NCBI GenBank assembly: GCA_902803035.1
Contig: CADCON010000235.1
Location: 1 to 8,015 of the forward strand
Reading direction: 5' to 3'
Origin: an uncultured Ruminococcus sp.
Lineage (GTDB): Bacteria; Bacillota; Clostridia; Oscillospirales; Acutalibacteraceae
DNA: 8,015 bases
The notes under the pieces are model-generated. The model searched no databases. It was not told the origin of the DNA and was given only the letters and a program-made list of their open reading frames with translations. Both the position numbers and the translations under genes were made by a program. Below are positions 1 to 6,514 of the stretch, piece by piece (the stretch's first letter is position 1; each line of letters begins with the position of its first letter).

Positions 1-1
1 C

Positions 2-487
2 TGCAAGAAAAACGCCATTATCTGCGGGGCAACCCACGACGATGAAGGCAGGTTGAGCTACGGCGGGGCAAAATACAAGGACGGCACGGTCGATTGCACG
101 GTACTGACCTGCGAACAAAGCGACGTCCCGTGCAGCACCTTCAATGCCAACTGCGTTCTGATTCCGTGGGCGTATTACGCGGCGGTGGAGCCGATGGACG
201 ATCGGTACGCTCATTCCATGGGGGATTACGACTACGGCCTTTCGCTGAGCAGAGCCGGCGCAATGATTTATACCTCCGGCTTTTATGTCGGAAAGTGCAA
301 CAGGAATCCGGTCAAAGGCACATGGTACGACACGACGCTGCCACGTATGCAGCGTTTCAGAAAAAAAGAAAGCCCCAAGGGAATGCCCCTGCGATCATGG
401 CTGCATTATCTCTATAAAAATTTCGGCCTGAAACAGGCGCTCCTTCACGGATTCACCCCGTATATCAAAATACTGCTCGGAATGTAA
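2..487 (+). CDS. Family 2 glycosyltransferase, C-terminal part (5' end outside window)
   Basis: The frame is open from the left edge of the window, so this is the last 161 residues of a longer protein; the first complete codon starts at base 2. The internal TTG at 53 is not a believable start because clear protein sequence precedes it. Window residues about 48-58 (FNANCVLIPWA) and 66-85, with GDYDYGLSLSRAG, match the late part of a GT-A, GT2 catalytic domain. There an acidic pair (the 'ED' region, here GDYD) is followed by an Arg at the acceptor side. The tail is basic (FRKKESPKG) and then amphipathic, ending YIKILLGM, consistent with loose membrane association. GT2 enzymes of such clusters transfer a sugar from a nucleotide donor to a lipid-linked repeat unit at the cytoplasmic face. 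Donor and acceptor cannot be read from this part. The N-terminal domain with the nucleotide-binding DXD is missing from view. The next gene starts 48 bases later on the same strand. Confidence 0.8.
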   Translation, partial: CKKNAIICGATHDDEGRLSYGGAKYKDGTVDCTVLTCEQSDVPCSTFNANCVLIPWAYYAAVEPMDDRYAHSMGDYDYGLSLSRAGAMIYTSGFYVGKCNRNPVKGTWYDTTLPRMQRFRKKESPKGMPLRSWLHYLYKNFGLKQALLHGFTPYIKILLGM

Positions 488-535
488 ACAACCTGCTTTG
501 TCCGTTGTCTGATTCCGAAGGAAGCCTGTGATCAA

Positions 536-1117
536 ATGTCATTTATCAAGAAAATACGGCATCTACCCGACGCCATCGGCAACCGGATCACCTTTCTCCG
601 GTTCAGACCCGAATACGCCCAATATCCCGCCATTAACGGCAGGATTCTGCTGTATTCCGGCAGGGGTGGGAAAATCAGCTTCGGCAGGAACGTCAGGATC
701 AATTCCTCCCTTCGTTCCAATCCCATCGGCGGCGACACGGTTACCATCCTCTACGCGCAGCCGGGCGCGTGTATCTCCATCGGAAATAACTGCGGCATCT
801 CCAATTCCGCCATTATCGCAAAGACCTCGGTGGTGATCGAGGACGACGTGATGATCGGCGGCAGTTGTAAAATTTACGACAACGACTTCCACAGCGTGAA
901 TTACAGCGAAAGGATGCGTCACCCGGACCCCGGCATCGGCACAAAGCCGGTCCTGATCCGGCAGGGGGCATTCATAGGCGCACATTCCATTATTCTCAAG
1001 GGAGTAACCATAGGAAGGCACAGCGTCATCGGCGCAGGCTCTGTCGTCACACACGACGTTCCGGACAACGAAATCTGGGCGGGCAACCCGGCCGTTTTTG
1101 TCAGAAGGATCAATTGA
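536..1117 (+). CDS. Left-handed beta-helix O-acyltransferase (maltose/galactoside acetyltransferase-like)
   Basis: A 193-residue protein with hexapeptide-repeat character from about residue 45 to 175, for example ISIGNN, VVIEDDVMIGG, GAFIGAHSIILKGVTIG and HSVIGAGSVV. It closes with the family's typical VPDNEIWAGNPAVFVRRI. DNDFHS at 115-120 sits where the catalytic His of the LacA/maltose acetyltransferase/CatB group lies, making His119 the candidate base. Family members are trimeric, cytoplasmic and acetyl-CoA dependent, and put an acyl group on a sugar hydroxyl. The cluster context suggests O-acetylation of a polysaccharide sugar or of a lipid-linked intermediate, but the acceptor is inferred. 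The first 45 residues have no clear repeats. The start at 536 follows AAGGAAG at 518-524. No frameshift or missing motif is seen. A serine or N-acetyltransferase of the same fold is the main alternative. Confidence 0.83.
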   Translation: MSFIKKIRHLPDAIGNRITFLRFRPEYAQYPAINGRILLYSGRGGKISFGRNVRINSSLRSNPIGGDTVTILYAQPGACISIGNNCGISNSAIIAKTSVVIEDDVMIGGSCKIYDNDFHSVNYSERMRHPDPGIGTKPVLIRQGAFIGAHSIILKGVTIGRHSVIGAGSVVTHDVPDNEIWAGNPAVFVRRIN

Positions 1118-1177
1118 ATCCCGCTGTTGCTTTTTTATTGACAAACCTGCCATCCTGATGGATCCGGCGTTCTTCAG

Positions 1178-1184
1178 AAGGGTG
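1178..1184 (+). promoter_or_regulatory. Ribosome binding site of rfbF, decides its start
   Basis: AAGGGTG lies 6 bases before the ATG at 1191. The rfbF frame stays open upstream to 1098, inside the acyltransferase gene. This site, together with the family N-terminus MKVVLLAGG, fixes the start at 1191 rather than at the upstream TTG (1098) or ATG (1158). Confidence 0.6.
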
Positions 1185-1190
1185 AAAACA

Positions 1191-1973
1191 ATGAAAGTAG
1201 TATTGCTCGCGGGCGGATTCGGTACCAGGATCACAGAGGAATCCAGATACAAGCCCAAACCTATGGTGGAAATAGGCGACAAACCCATGCTCTGGCACAT
1301 CATGAAGATGTACTCTTACTATGGCTTCAATGATTTCATCATCTGCGCCGGCTACAAGCAGCAGGTGATCAAGGAGTGGTTTGCCGACTACTTCCTTTTC
1401 AATTCCGACGTGACATTCGACTTTACCTCCGGCAGGGAAGAAACCATCGTGCACAACCAGCATTGTGAGCCGTGGAGGGTCACAGTGGTCAATACCGGAC
1501 TCAACACCATGACCGGCGGCAGAATCAAGCGGATTCAGCCGTATATCGGCGATGAAACCTTCATGATGACCTACGGCGACGCGGTCTGCGACGTCGATAT
1601 CACCAAAATTCTGGCATTCCACCGCAGTCACGGGAAAATCGCCACCCTTACCGCTGTCATGCAGGACCAGCAGAAGGGCGTTCTCAACATCGACGGCATG
1701 AACGCGGTCAAATCCTTCCGCGAGAAGAATCAGAATGACGGCGCGCCGATCAACGCCGGCTTTATGGTGCTGGAACCGGCCATCTTCGATTACATCGAGG
1801 GCGACCGCACCATCTTTGAAAGAGAACCGCTGGAGCGTCTTGCCGCCGAGGGAGAACTGATGTCCTATATGCACCGGGGCTTCTGGCAGTGCATGGACAC
1901 GACGCGGGAAAAGGAAATTCTGGAAAACCTTCTCGCAAGCGGCAACGCGCCGTGGAAGAAATGGGAAGACTGA
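1191..1973 (+). CDS. rfbF: Glucose-1-phosphate cytidylyltransferase
   Basis: Makes CDP-glucose and pyrophosphate from CTP and glucose-1-phosphate in the cytoplasm, the first step to CDP-deoxyhexoses. The 260-residue product has the usual family length (about 257). The N-terminus MKVVLLAGGFGTRITEE with KPKPM at 21-25 is the nucleotidyltransferase signature G-X-G-T-R...K-P, with Lys23 the likely phosphate-binding lysine. TYGD at 127-130 holds one catalytic acid. TMTGGRIKRI, INAGFMVLEP (188-197) and FWQCMDTTREK (231-241, Asp236) follow in the family order, and the end APWKKWE is characteristic. Compared with the Salmonella enzyme as I recall it, the GRFGALD segment is replaced by QQKGVLNID (about 160-168) and EKP by EKN (178-180); I believe such changes are common in Firmicute versions. 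It lies 29 bases before rfbG, whose product uses CDP-glucose. A dTDP-glucose or UTP-specific enzyme is much less likely, given the KPKPMVEIG and FWQCMDT motifs and the neighbour. Confidence 0.94.
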   Translation: MKVVLLAGGFGTRITEESRYKPKPMVEIGDKPMLWHIMKMYSYYGFNDFIICAGYKQQVIKEWFADYFLFNSDVTFDFTSGREETIVHNQHCEPWRVTVVNTGLNTMTGGRIKRIQPYIGDETFMMTYGDAVCDVDITKILAFHRSHGKIATLTAVMQDQQKGVLNIDGMNAVKSFREKNQNDGAPINAGFMVLEPAIFDYIEGDRTIFEREPLERLAAEGELMSYMHRGFWQCMDTTREKEILENLLASGNAPWKKWED

Positions 1974-1989
1974 TTGATTATTATATGAC

Positions 1990-1996
1990 GGAAGGG
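1990..1996 (+). promoter_or_regulatory. Ribosome binding site of rfbG, decides its start
   Basis: GGAAGGG lies 6 bases before the ATG at 2003 and 12 before a second in-frame ATG at 2009. An upstream in-frame ATG at 1985 comes before this site, so it is not favoured. Confidence 0.55.
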
Positions 1997-2002
1997 CATT
2001 CA

Positions 2003-3070
2003 ATGGCAATGAATGAGATACTGGATTTTTACAAGGGCAAAAAAGTCTTTATCACCGGTCACGCCGGATTCAAGGGCGCATGGATGTGCGTCATGCTCGC
2101 CAACGCGGGCGCGCAGGTCATAGGCTATTCAAGATGCAGCCACAAGGAAAACAGCCTTTTTGAGCTGTGCGGCGTGGAAAAGCAGATTACCCACATACAG
2201 GGCGACGTAAGGGATCTCGACCACCTTCTGGAGGTCTTCCGGAAGTACCAGCCCGAAATCGTCATCCATATGGCGGCGCAGCCTATCGTCAGGGAATCCT
2301 ACCGCAACCCCGTCGAAACCTACTCCATCAACGTCATGGGCACGGTGAATATCTGCGAAGCCATGCGGCTCACGCCCTCTGTCAGGTCATTCCTCAACGT
2401 CACGACCGACAAAGTCTACCACAACAAGGAATGGCACTGGGGCTACAGGGAAAATGAACCCCTCGACGGCTATGATCCCTATTCCAATTCCAAGTCCTGT
2501 TCGGAGCTGATCACCCACAGCTATAAATCCTCCTTTTTCACTGACGGACGCCCCGCCATTTCCACCGCCCGCGCGGGCAATGTCATCGGCGGCGGGGATT
2601 TCGCCCGCGACAGAATCATTCCGGACTGCGTGCGGGCGGCTGTCAGAGGAGAGGATATTATCGTCAGGAATCCCTACTCCACCCGCCCCTACCAGCACGT
2701 TCTGGAGCCGGTATTCGCCTATCTCATGATCGCCGCCAGGCAGTACGAAGACGGCCGTTTTTCCGGATACTACAATGTCGGTCCCGACGACCGCGACTGC
2801 ATGGAAACCGGCGCGCTGGCGGATCTTTTTGTGAAATACTGGGGCGGCGGCCTGAAATGGATCAATCAATACGACGGCGGGCCGCATGAAGCCACCTTCC
2901 TCAAGCTCGACTGCTCCAACCTCAAAACCACCTTCGGCTGGAGACCCCGCTGGAATCTCGAAAAAGCCATTCAGGCGGTCGTGGAATGGAGCAAGGTCTG
3001 GGTCGCCGGCGGAGACGTCCGCGCCGTCATGGACCGGCAGATTCAGGAATTTCTCGCGGCGGGAGAATAA
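2003..3070 (+). CDS. rfbG: CDP-glucose 4,6-dehydratase
   Basis: Extended short-chain dehydrogenase that turns CDP-glucose into CDP-4-keto-6-deoxyglucose with bound NAD+, in the cytoplasm. From the start at 2003 it has 355 residues, the usual family length. TGHAGFKG at 18-25 is the Rossmann GXXGXXG. TTDKVYHN at 134-141 carries the Thr-Asp-Lys of the dehydratase site. DPYSNSKSCSE at 158-168 gives the Tyr160-XXX-Lys164 pair. AGNVIGGGDFARDRIIPD (191-208) and RNPYSTRPYQHVLEP (222-236) are near-diagnostic for the CDP-glucose branch; dTDP-glucose dehydratase (RmlB) has TDE instead of TDK and different flanks. An alternative start at 2009 would shorten it by two residues. It follows rfbF by 29 bases. 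The enzymes that normally come next in 3,6-dideoxyhexose synthesis (RfbH-type dehydrase, reductase, epimerase) are not downstream within the window; a fucose block follows instead. Confidence 0.95.
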   Translation: MAMNEILDFYKGKKVFITGHAGFKGAWMCVMLANAGAQVIGYSRCSHKENSLFELCGVEKQITHIQGDVRDLDHLLEVFRKYQPEIVIHMAAQPIVRESYRNPVETYSINVMGTVNICEAMRLTPSVRSFLNVTTDKVYHNKEWHWGYRENEPLDGYDPYSNSKSCSELITHSYKSSFFTDGRPAISTARAGNVIGGGDFARDRIIPDCVRAAVRGEDIIVRNPYSTRPYQHVLEPVFAYLMIAARQYEDGRFSGYYNVGPDDRDCMETGALADLFVKYWGGGLKWINQYDGGPHEATFLKLDCSNLKTTFGWRPRWNLEKAIQAVVEWSKVWVAGGDVRAVMDRQIQEFLAAGE

Positions 3071-3137
3071 CGCCCTCTCCGGCCGATGAAATATCATTTT
3101 TCGTAAAGAACAACTCACTTTCTGGAGGCCCATCCGA

Positions 3138-4184
3138 ATGAATAAAATCGCGCTGATTACAGGCATTACAGGACAGGACGGCTCCTATCTCGCGGAGCTT
3201 CTGCTGGAAAAGGGCTACGAGGTTCACGGCATCACCCGCCGCGCATCCATTGCCAATACCGCCCGCATCGGGCATATCCTGCACCAAATCAGGCTGCACG
3301 ACGGCGACCTGACCGATTCCACCTCGCTCATCAGAATTATCAAGGAAACCAGACCGGACGAAATCTACAATCTCGCCGCACAGAGCCATGTGCAGGTCAG
3401 CTTCGACGTGCCGGAATATTCCGGCGACGTGGACGCCATCGGCGTGCTGCGGATTCTGGAAGCGGTCAGGCTTCTCGGCATGGAAAAGACCTGCCGGATC
3501 TATCAGGCGTCCACCTCCGAGCTGTACGGCAAGGTAGAGGAAATTCCGCAGAAGGAAACCACGCCCTTCCATCCCTACAGCCCCTACGCCATTGCCAAGC
3601 AATACGGCTTCTGGATGGTGAAGGAATACCGCGAAGCCTACGGAATGTTCGCCGTCAACGGCATTCTTTTCAATCACGAATCCGAACGCCGCGGCGAAAC
3701 CTTCGTCACCCGCAAGATTACGCTTGCCGCCGGGCGCATCGCCGAAGGGCTTCAGGATCATCTGGAGCTGGGCAATATGGATTCCCTGCGCGACTGGGGC
3801 TACGCGAAGGATTATGTAGAATGTATGTGGCTCATCATGCAGCAGGAGAAGCCGGACGATTTCGTCATTGCCACCGGCGTGCAGCACACCGTGCGCGATT
3901 TCACTGAAAAGGCCTTCGCCGCCAACGGCATTCAGATACGCTGGGAGGGCAGCGGGCTGGACGAGAAGGGATACGACGCGGCAACCGGCAGAATGCTGGT
4001 GTGCGTCAATCCCGCGTGGTTCAGACCGACCGACGTGGACAACCTTCTGGGCGACCCCACCAAGGCAAAGACCGTTCTGGGCTGGAATCCCCAGAGCACC
4101 AGCTACGAGGAGCTTGTCGGCATCATGGCAAGGCACGACAGGGAGCTTGCCAGGCGCGAACGGGCATTGAAGGAGGCGCTTTGA
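3138..4184 (+). CDS. gmd: GDP-mannose 4,6-dehydratase
   Basis: Converts GDP-mannose to GDP-4-keto-6-deoxymannose, the first committed step to GDP-L-fucose (also to rhamnose, perosamine or colitose). The 348-residue product is normal in length. The N-terminus ALITGITGQDGSYLAELL holds the GXXGXXG motif and the characteristic GQDGSYL. YNLAAQSHVQVSF (77-89), the Thr126-Ser127-Glu128 triad in STSELYGKV, and YSPYAIAK with Tyr150 and Lys154 form the active site. NHESERRGETFVTRKIT and GNMDSLRDWGYAKDYVE are strong GMD signatures. The end, with PTDVDNLLGDPTKAKTVLGW, is typical. GGAGG at 3124-3128 lies 9 bases before the ATG. The gap after rfbG is 67 bases, the longest inside the sugar-nucleotide genes apart from the one before rfbF, but it shows no clear promoter or terminator. 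The fucose synthase gene follows at once. Confidence 0.97.
   Translation: MNKIALITGITGQDGSYLAELLLEKGYEVHGITRRASIANTARIGHILHQIRLHDGDLTDSTSLIRIIKETRPDEIYNLAAQSHVQVSFDVPEYSGDVDAIGVLRILEAVRLLGMEKTCRIYQASTSELYGKVEEIPQKETTPFHPYSPYAIAKQYGFWMVKEYREAYGMFAVNGILFNHESERRGETFVTRKITLAAGRIAEGLQDHLELGNMDSLRDWGYAKDYVECMWLIMQQEKPDDFVIATGVQHTVRDFTEKAFAANGIQIRWEGSGLDEKGYDAATGRMLVCVNPAWFRPTDVDNLLGDPTKAKTVLGWNPQSTSYEELVGIMARHDRELARRERALKEAL
4170..4176 (+). promoter_or_regulatory. Ribosome binding site of fcl inside the end of gmd; start ambiguous
   Basis: AAGGAGG is a strong site within the last codons of gmd. It lies only 4 bases before a TTG at 4181 that overlaps the gmd stop as TTGA, but 13 bases before the in-frame ATG at 4190. 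Both spacings are off the optimum, so the sequence does not settle which start is used. Either way translation is likely coupled to gmd. Confidence 0.55.
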
Positions 4185-4189
4185 GCGAA

Positions 4190-5134
4190 ATGATGGAGAA
4201 AGACGCAAAGATTTACGTCGCCGGTCACCGCGGAATGGTCGGTTCGGCGATTGTCAGGGAGCTTCAGCGGCAGGGGTACACCAATATCATCACCCGTACC
4301 CACAGCGAGCTTGACCTCACGCGGCAGGACGCGGTGGAGCGGTTCTTTGAAGCCGAGAAGCCGGAATACGTATTCCTCGCGGCCGCGAAGGTGGGCGGCA
4401 TTCTGGGCAACGCCACCGCGAAGGCCGATTTCATGTACGACAATATGATCCTCGAAATGAACGTCATTCACAGCGCGTGGCAGAACGGCTGCAAAAAGCT
4501 GGAATTCCTCGGCTCGTCCTGCATTTATCCCCGCATGGCCCCGCAGCCCATGAAGGAGGACTGCCTGCTGACCAGTGCGCTCGAACAGACCAATGAAGCC
4601 TACGCCCTCGCCAAAATCAGCGGGCTGAAATACTGCGAATACCTCAATACGCAGTACGGCACGGATTATATCAGCGTCATGCCCACCAATCTCTACGGCC
4701 CCAACGACAATTACCATCCAACGCATTCCCACGTGCTTCCCGCGCTCATCCGCCGCTTCCATGAAGCGAAGGTATCCGGCGCGGAGAGTGTCACCTGCTG
4801 GGGCGACGGAAGCCCGCTGCGCGAATTCCTCTATGTGGACGACCTCGCCAATCTCTGCGTGTTTCTCATGAATCATTACAGCGGCAACGAAACCGTCAAC
4901 GCCGGCACCGGAAAGGAACTGACCATCCGGGAGCTGACCGAGCTGGTCGCAAAGGTCGTCGGCTACACGGGGCGCATTGAATGGGACACAAGCAAACCCA
5001 ACGGCACGCCCCGCAAGCTGCTGGACGTGAGCAAGGCGGCCGCTCTCGGCTGGACCTACAAAACCGAGCTGGAGGAAGGCATCCGGCTCTCCTATGAGGA
5101 CTTTCTGAGTAATCCCATGCGCGCGGAAAGGTGA
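4190..5134 (+). CDS. fcl: GDP-L-fucose synthase (3,5-epimerase/4-reductase)
   Basis: Makes GDP-L-fucose from the Gmd product by two epimerisations and one NADPH-dependent reduction. From the ATG at 4190 it has 314 residues, as expected. GHRGMVG at 12-18 is the dinucleotide motif and LAAAKVGGI follows. SSCIYP at 109-114 gives Ser110 and Cys111, the latter matching the catalytic Cys109 of E. coli WcaG. EAYALAK gives Tyr138 and Lys142, and SHVLPAL gives His181, matching the E. coli acid/base His179. PTNLYGPNDNYHP, WGDGSPLREFLYVDDLA and GWTYKTELEEGI are family hallmarks. All catalytic residues are present, so the enzyme looks active. A start at TTG 4181 would add three residues and overlap gmd; ATG 4193 would remove one. 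It lies 10 bases before the manC-like gene, in an evident GDP-fucose unit. Confidence 0.96.
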   Translation: MMEKDAKIYVAGHRGMVGSAIVRELQRQGYTNIITRTHSELDLTRQDAVERFFEAEKPEYVFLAAAKVGGILGNATAKADFMYDNMILEMNVIHSAWQNGCKKLEFLGSSCIYPRMAPQPMKEDCLLTSALEQTNEAYALAKISGLKYCEYLNTQYGTDYISVMPTNLYGPNDNYHPTHSHVLPALIRRFHEAKVSGAESVTCWGDGSPLREFLYVDDLANLCVFLMNHYSGNETVNAGTGKELTIRELTELVAKVVGYTGRIEWDTSKPNGTPRKLLDVSKAAALGWTYKTELEEGIRLSYEDFLSNPMRAER

Positions 5135-5144
5135 CGGAAACGAT

Positions 5145-6494
5145 ATGCATATCATTTTACTGTCCGGAGGCTCCGGAAAAAGACTCTGGCCGCTATCGAA
5201 TGACAGCCGGTCCAAGCAGTTCATCAAGATATTCAGACGGCCGGAAAACAGCCTTCCCCTCGGAAGGGATGACGGCAGTGAATACGAATCCATGGTGCAG
5301 AGGGTCTACCGTCAGATCAGGGCGGCGGATCCCGACGCGACCGTGACCATCGCCACCTCCAAATCGCAGGTGTCATCGATACACAGTCAGCTCGGCGACG
5401 GGGTCAATATCTCCGTCGAACCGTGCCGCCGTGATACCTTCCCCGCCATCGCCCTCGCCACCGCCTATCTTCACGACGTGATGGGCGTCCCCGCTGAGGA
5501 AGCGGTCGTGGTCTGTCCGGTCGATCCTTATGTCGATGACAGCTACTTCACCACCCTCCGGCAGATGTATGAAATGGCCAAGGAAAAGGGCGGCATTGTG
5601 CTGATGGGCATCGAGCCTACCTTCCCCACCGAAAAATACGGCTATATCCTCCCCCGTGAGGACGCGGACGGGAACGCCTCCTTCGAATTCAAGGAGAAGC
5701 CCGACGCCGTGACCGCCAAAAAATACATCGAGGAAGGCTGCCTGTGGAACGGCGGCGTGTTCGCCTACCGGCTCTCCTATGTGCTGGAAAAGAGCCGCGA
5801 GCTGACGGGAATGAGCGGATATTACGAGCTTTACGCCAATTACGAGAAGCTCAGGAAAATCAGCTTCGATTACGCCGTGGTGGAGAACGAAAGCCGTCTG
5901 TCCATCGTGCGATACAACGGCGAATGGAAGGATCTCGGCACATGGAACACCCTCACCGAGGCGATGGAGGAAAGCTCTGTCGGCGACGTCCGGATGAACG
6001 ACAAGTGCGAGAATGTCCACGCCATCAATGAGATGGGCGTTCCGATGCTGGTCATGGGCTGCAGGGACATTGTCGTTTCCGCCTCCCCCGAAGGCATTCT
6101 GGTGTCGGATATGGAGCAGAGCAGCTACATCAAGCCTTTTGTGGACGATATCAGGCAGCGCATCATGTTCGCCGAGAAATCGTGGGGACGCTACCGCGTG
6201 CTGGATGTGGGCGAACAGAGCATGACCGTCAAGGTCACCCTCAATCCCGGACACAAAATGAATTATCACAGCCACGAAAAGCGCGACGAAATCTGGACGG
6301 TCATTGCGGGCTCCGGTCACACCATCGTGGACGGCATGGAGCAGCCTGTCAAGCCGGGCGACGTAGTCACCATGGCCGCCGGCTGCAAGCATACGGTCAT
6401 CGCCGGCCCCAACGGGCTTCAGATGATCGAAGTGCAGCTCGGAAGCGATATCAGCGTGTCCGACAAGAAGAAATACGAATTTCCCTACAAATGA
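5145..6494 (+). CDS. manC: Mannose-1-phosphate guanylyltransferase-like protein with C-terminal cupin
   Basis: Expected to make GDP-mannose from GTP and mannose-1-phosphate, feeding Gmd. The 449 residues hold a nucleotidyltransferase domain (about 1-340) and a cupin (about 345-445), the layout of the ManC/AlgA family but shorter than the usual 470-480. Visible motifs are GGSGKRLWPLS (8-18), SKQF (23-26), EKYGYI (163-168), FKEKP (182-186), WNGGVF (201-206), SFDYAVVE (240-247) and KDLGTW (262-267). The cupin has a complete metal-binding motif from Gly369: His375-Ser-His377 with Glu382, and a second motif with His416. Differences from the classical enzyme as I recall it are GKR for GTR, PVDPY for PADH (125-129), and HSHEKRDEIW where bifunctional enzymes have HHHRAEHW. 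It may therefore belong to a Firmicute subfamily whose cupin is not a mannose-6-P isomerase; a separate manA lies 20 bases downstream. AAAGGTGA at 5127-5134 serves as ribosome binding site. Substrate is inferred from the family and neighbours. Confidence 0.87.
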   Translation: MHIILLSGGSGKRLWPLSNDSRSKQFIKIFRRPENSLPLGRDDGSEYESMVQRVYRQIRAADPDATVTIATSKSQVSSIHSQLGDGVNISVEPCRRDTFPAIALATAYLHDVMGVPAEEAVVVCPVDPYVDDSYFTTLRQMYEMAKEKGGIVLMGIEPTFPTEKYGYILPREDADGNASFEFKEKPDAVTAKKYIEEGCLWNGGVFAYRLSYVLEKSRELTGMSGYYELYANYEKLRKISFDYAVVENESRLSIVRYNGEWKDLGTWNTLTEAMEESSVGDVRMNDKCENVHAINEMGVPMLVMGCRDIVVSASPEGILVSDMEQSSYIKPFVDDIRQRIMFAEKSWGRYRVLDVGEQSMTVKVTLNPGHKMNYHSHEKRDEIWTVIAGSGHTIVDGMEQPVKPGDVVTMAAGCKHTVIAGPNGLQMIEVQLGSDISVSDKKKYEFPYK

Positions 6495-6514
6495 CGCCAA
6501 AGGAATAAGGGCTT

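Noticed and set aside
488..508. ACAAC/GTTGT inverted repeat after the glycosyltransferase stop
   Set aside because: A five-base stem with a long loop and no T-run; expected by chance.
1138..1143. TTGACA hexamer in the gap before rfbF, possibly an internal promoter
   Set aside because: No TATAAT-like sequence stands 16-18 bases downstream (GATCCG and neighbours there), so there is only half a promoter.
1150..1161. CCATC/GATGG inverted repeat in the gap before rfbF
   Set aside because: Five-base arms with a two-base loop and no T-run; too tight and short for a terminator or convincing structure.
1098..1190. In-frame upstream extension of rfbF from a TTG inside the acyltransferase gene
   Set aside because: The family begins at MKVVLLAGG, a good ribosome binding site precedes the ATG at 1191, and the extra residues look like translated spacer.
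1191..1973. Loss of the GRFGALD and EKP motifs in rfbF as a sign of changed specificity
   Set aside because: The remaining family signatures and the rfbG neighbour are strong, and I believe these changes are common in Firmicute homologues.
3084..3104. ATGA-AATA-TCAT followed by TTTTT between rfbG and gmd, a possible terminator
   Set aside because: A four-base AT-rich stem is too weak, and the genes on both sides belong to one cluster.
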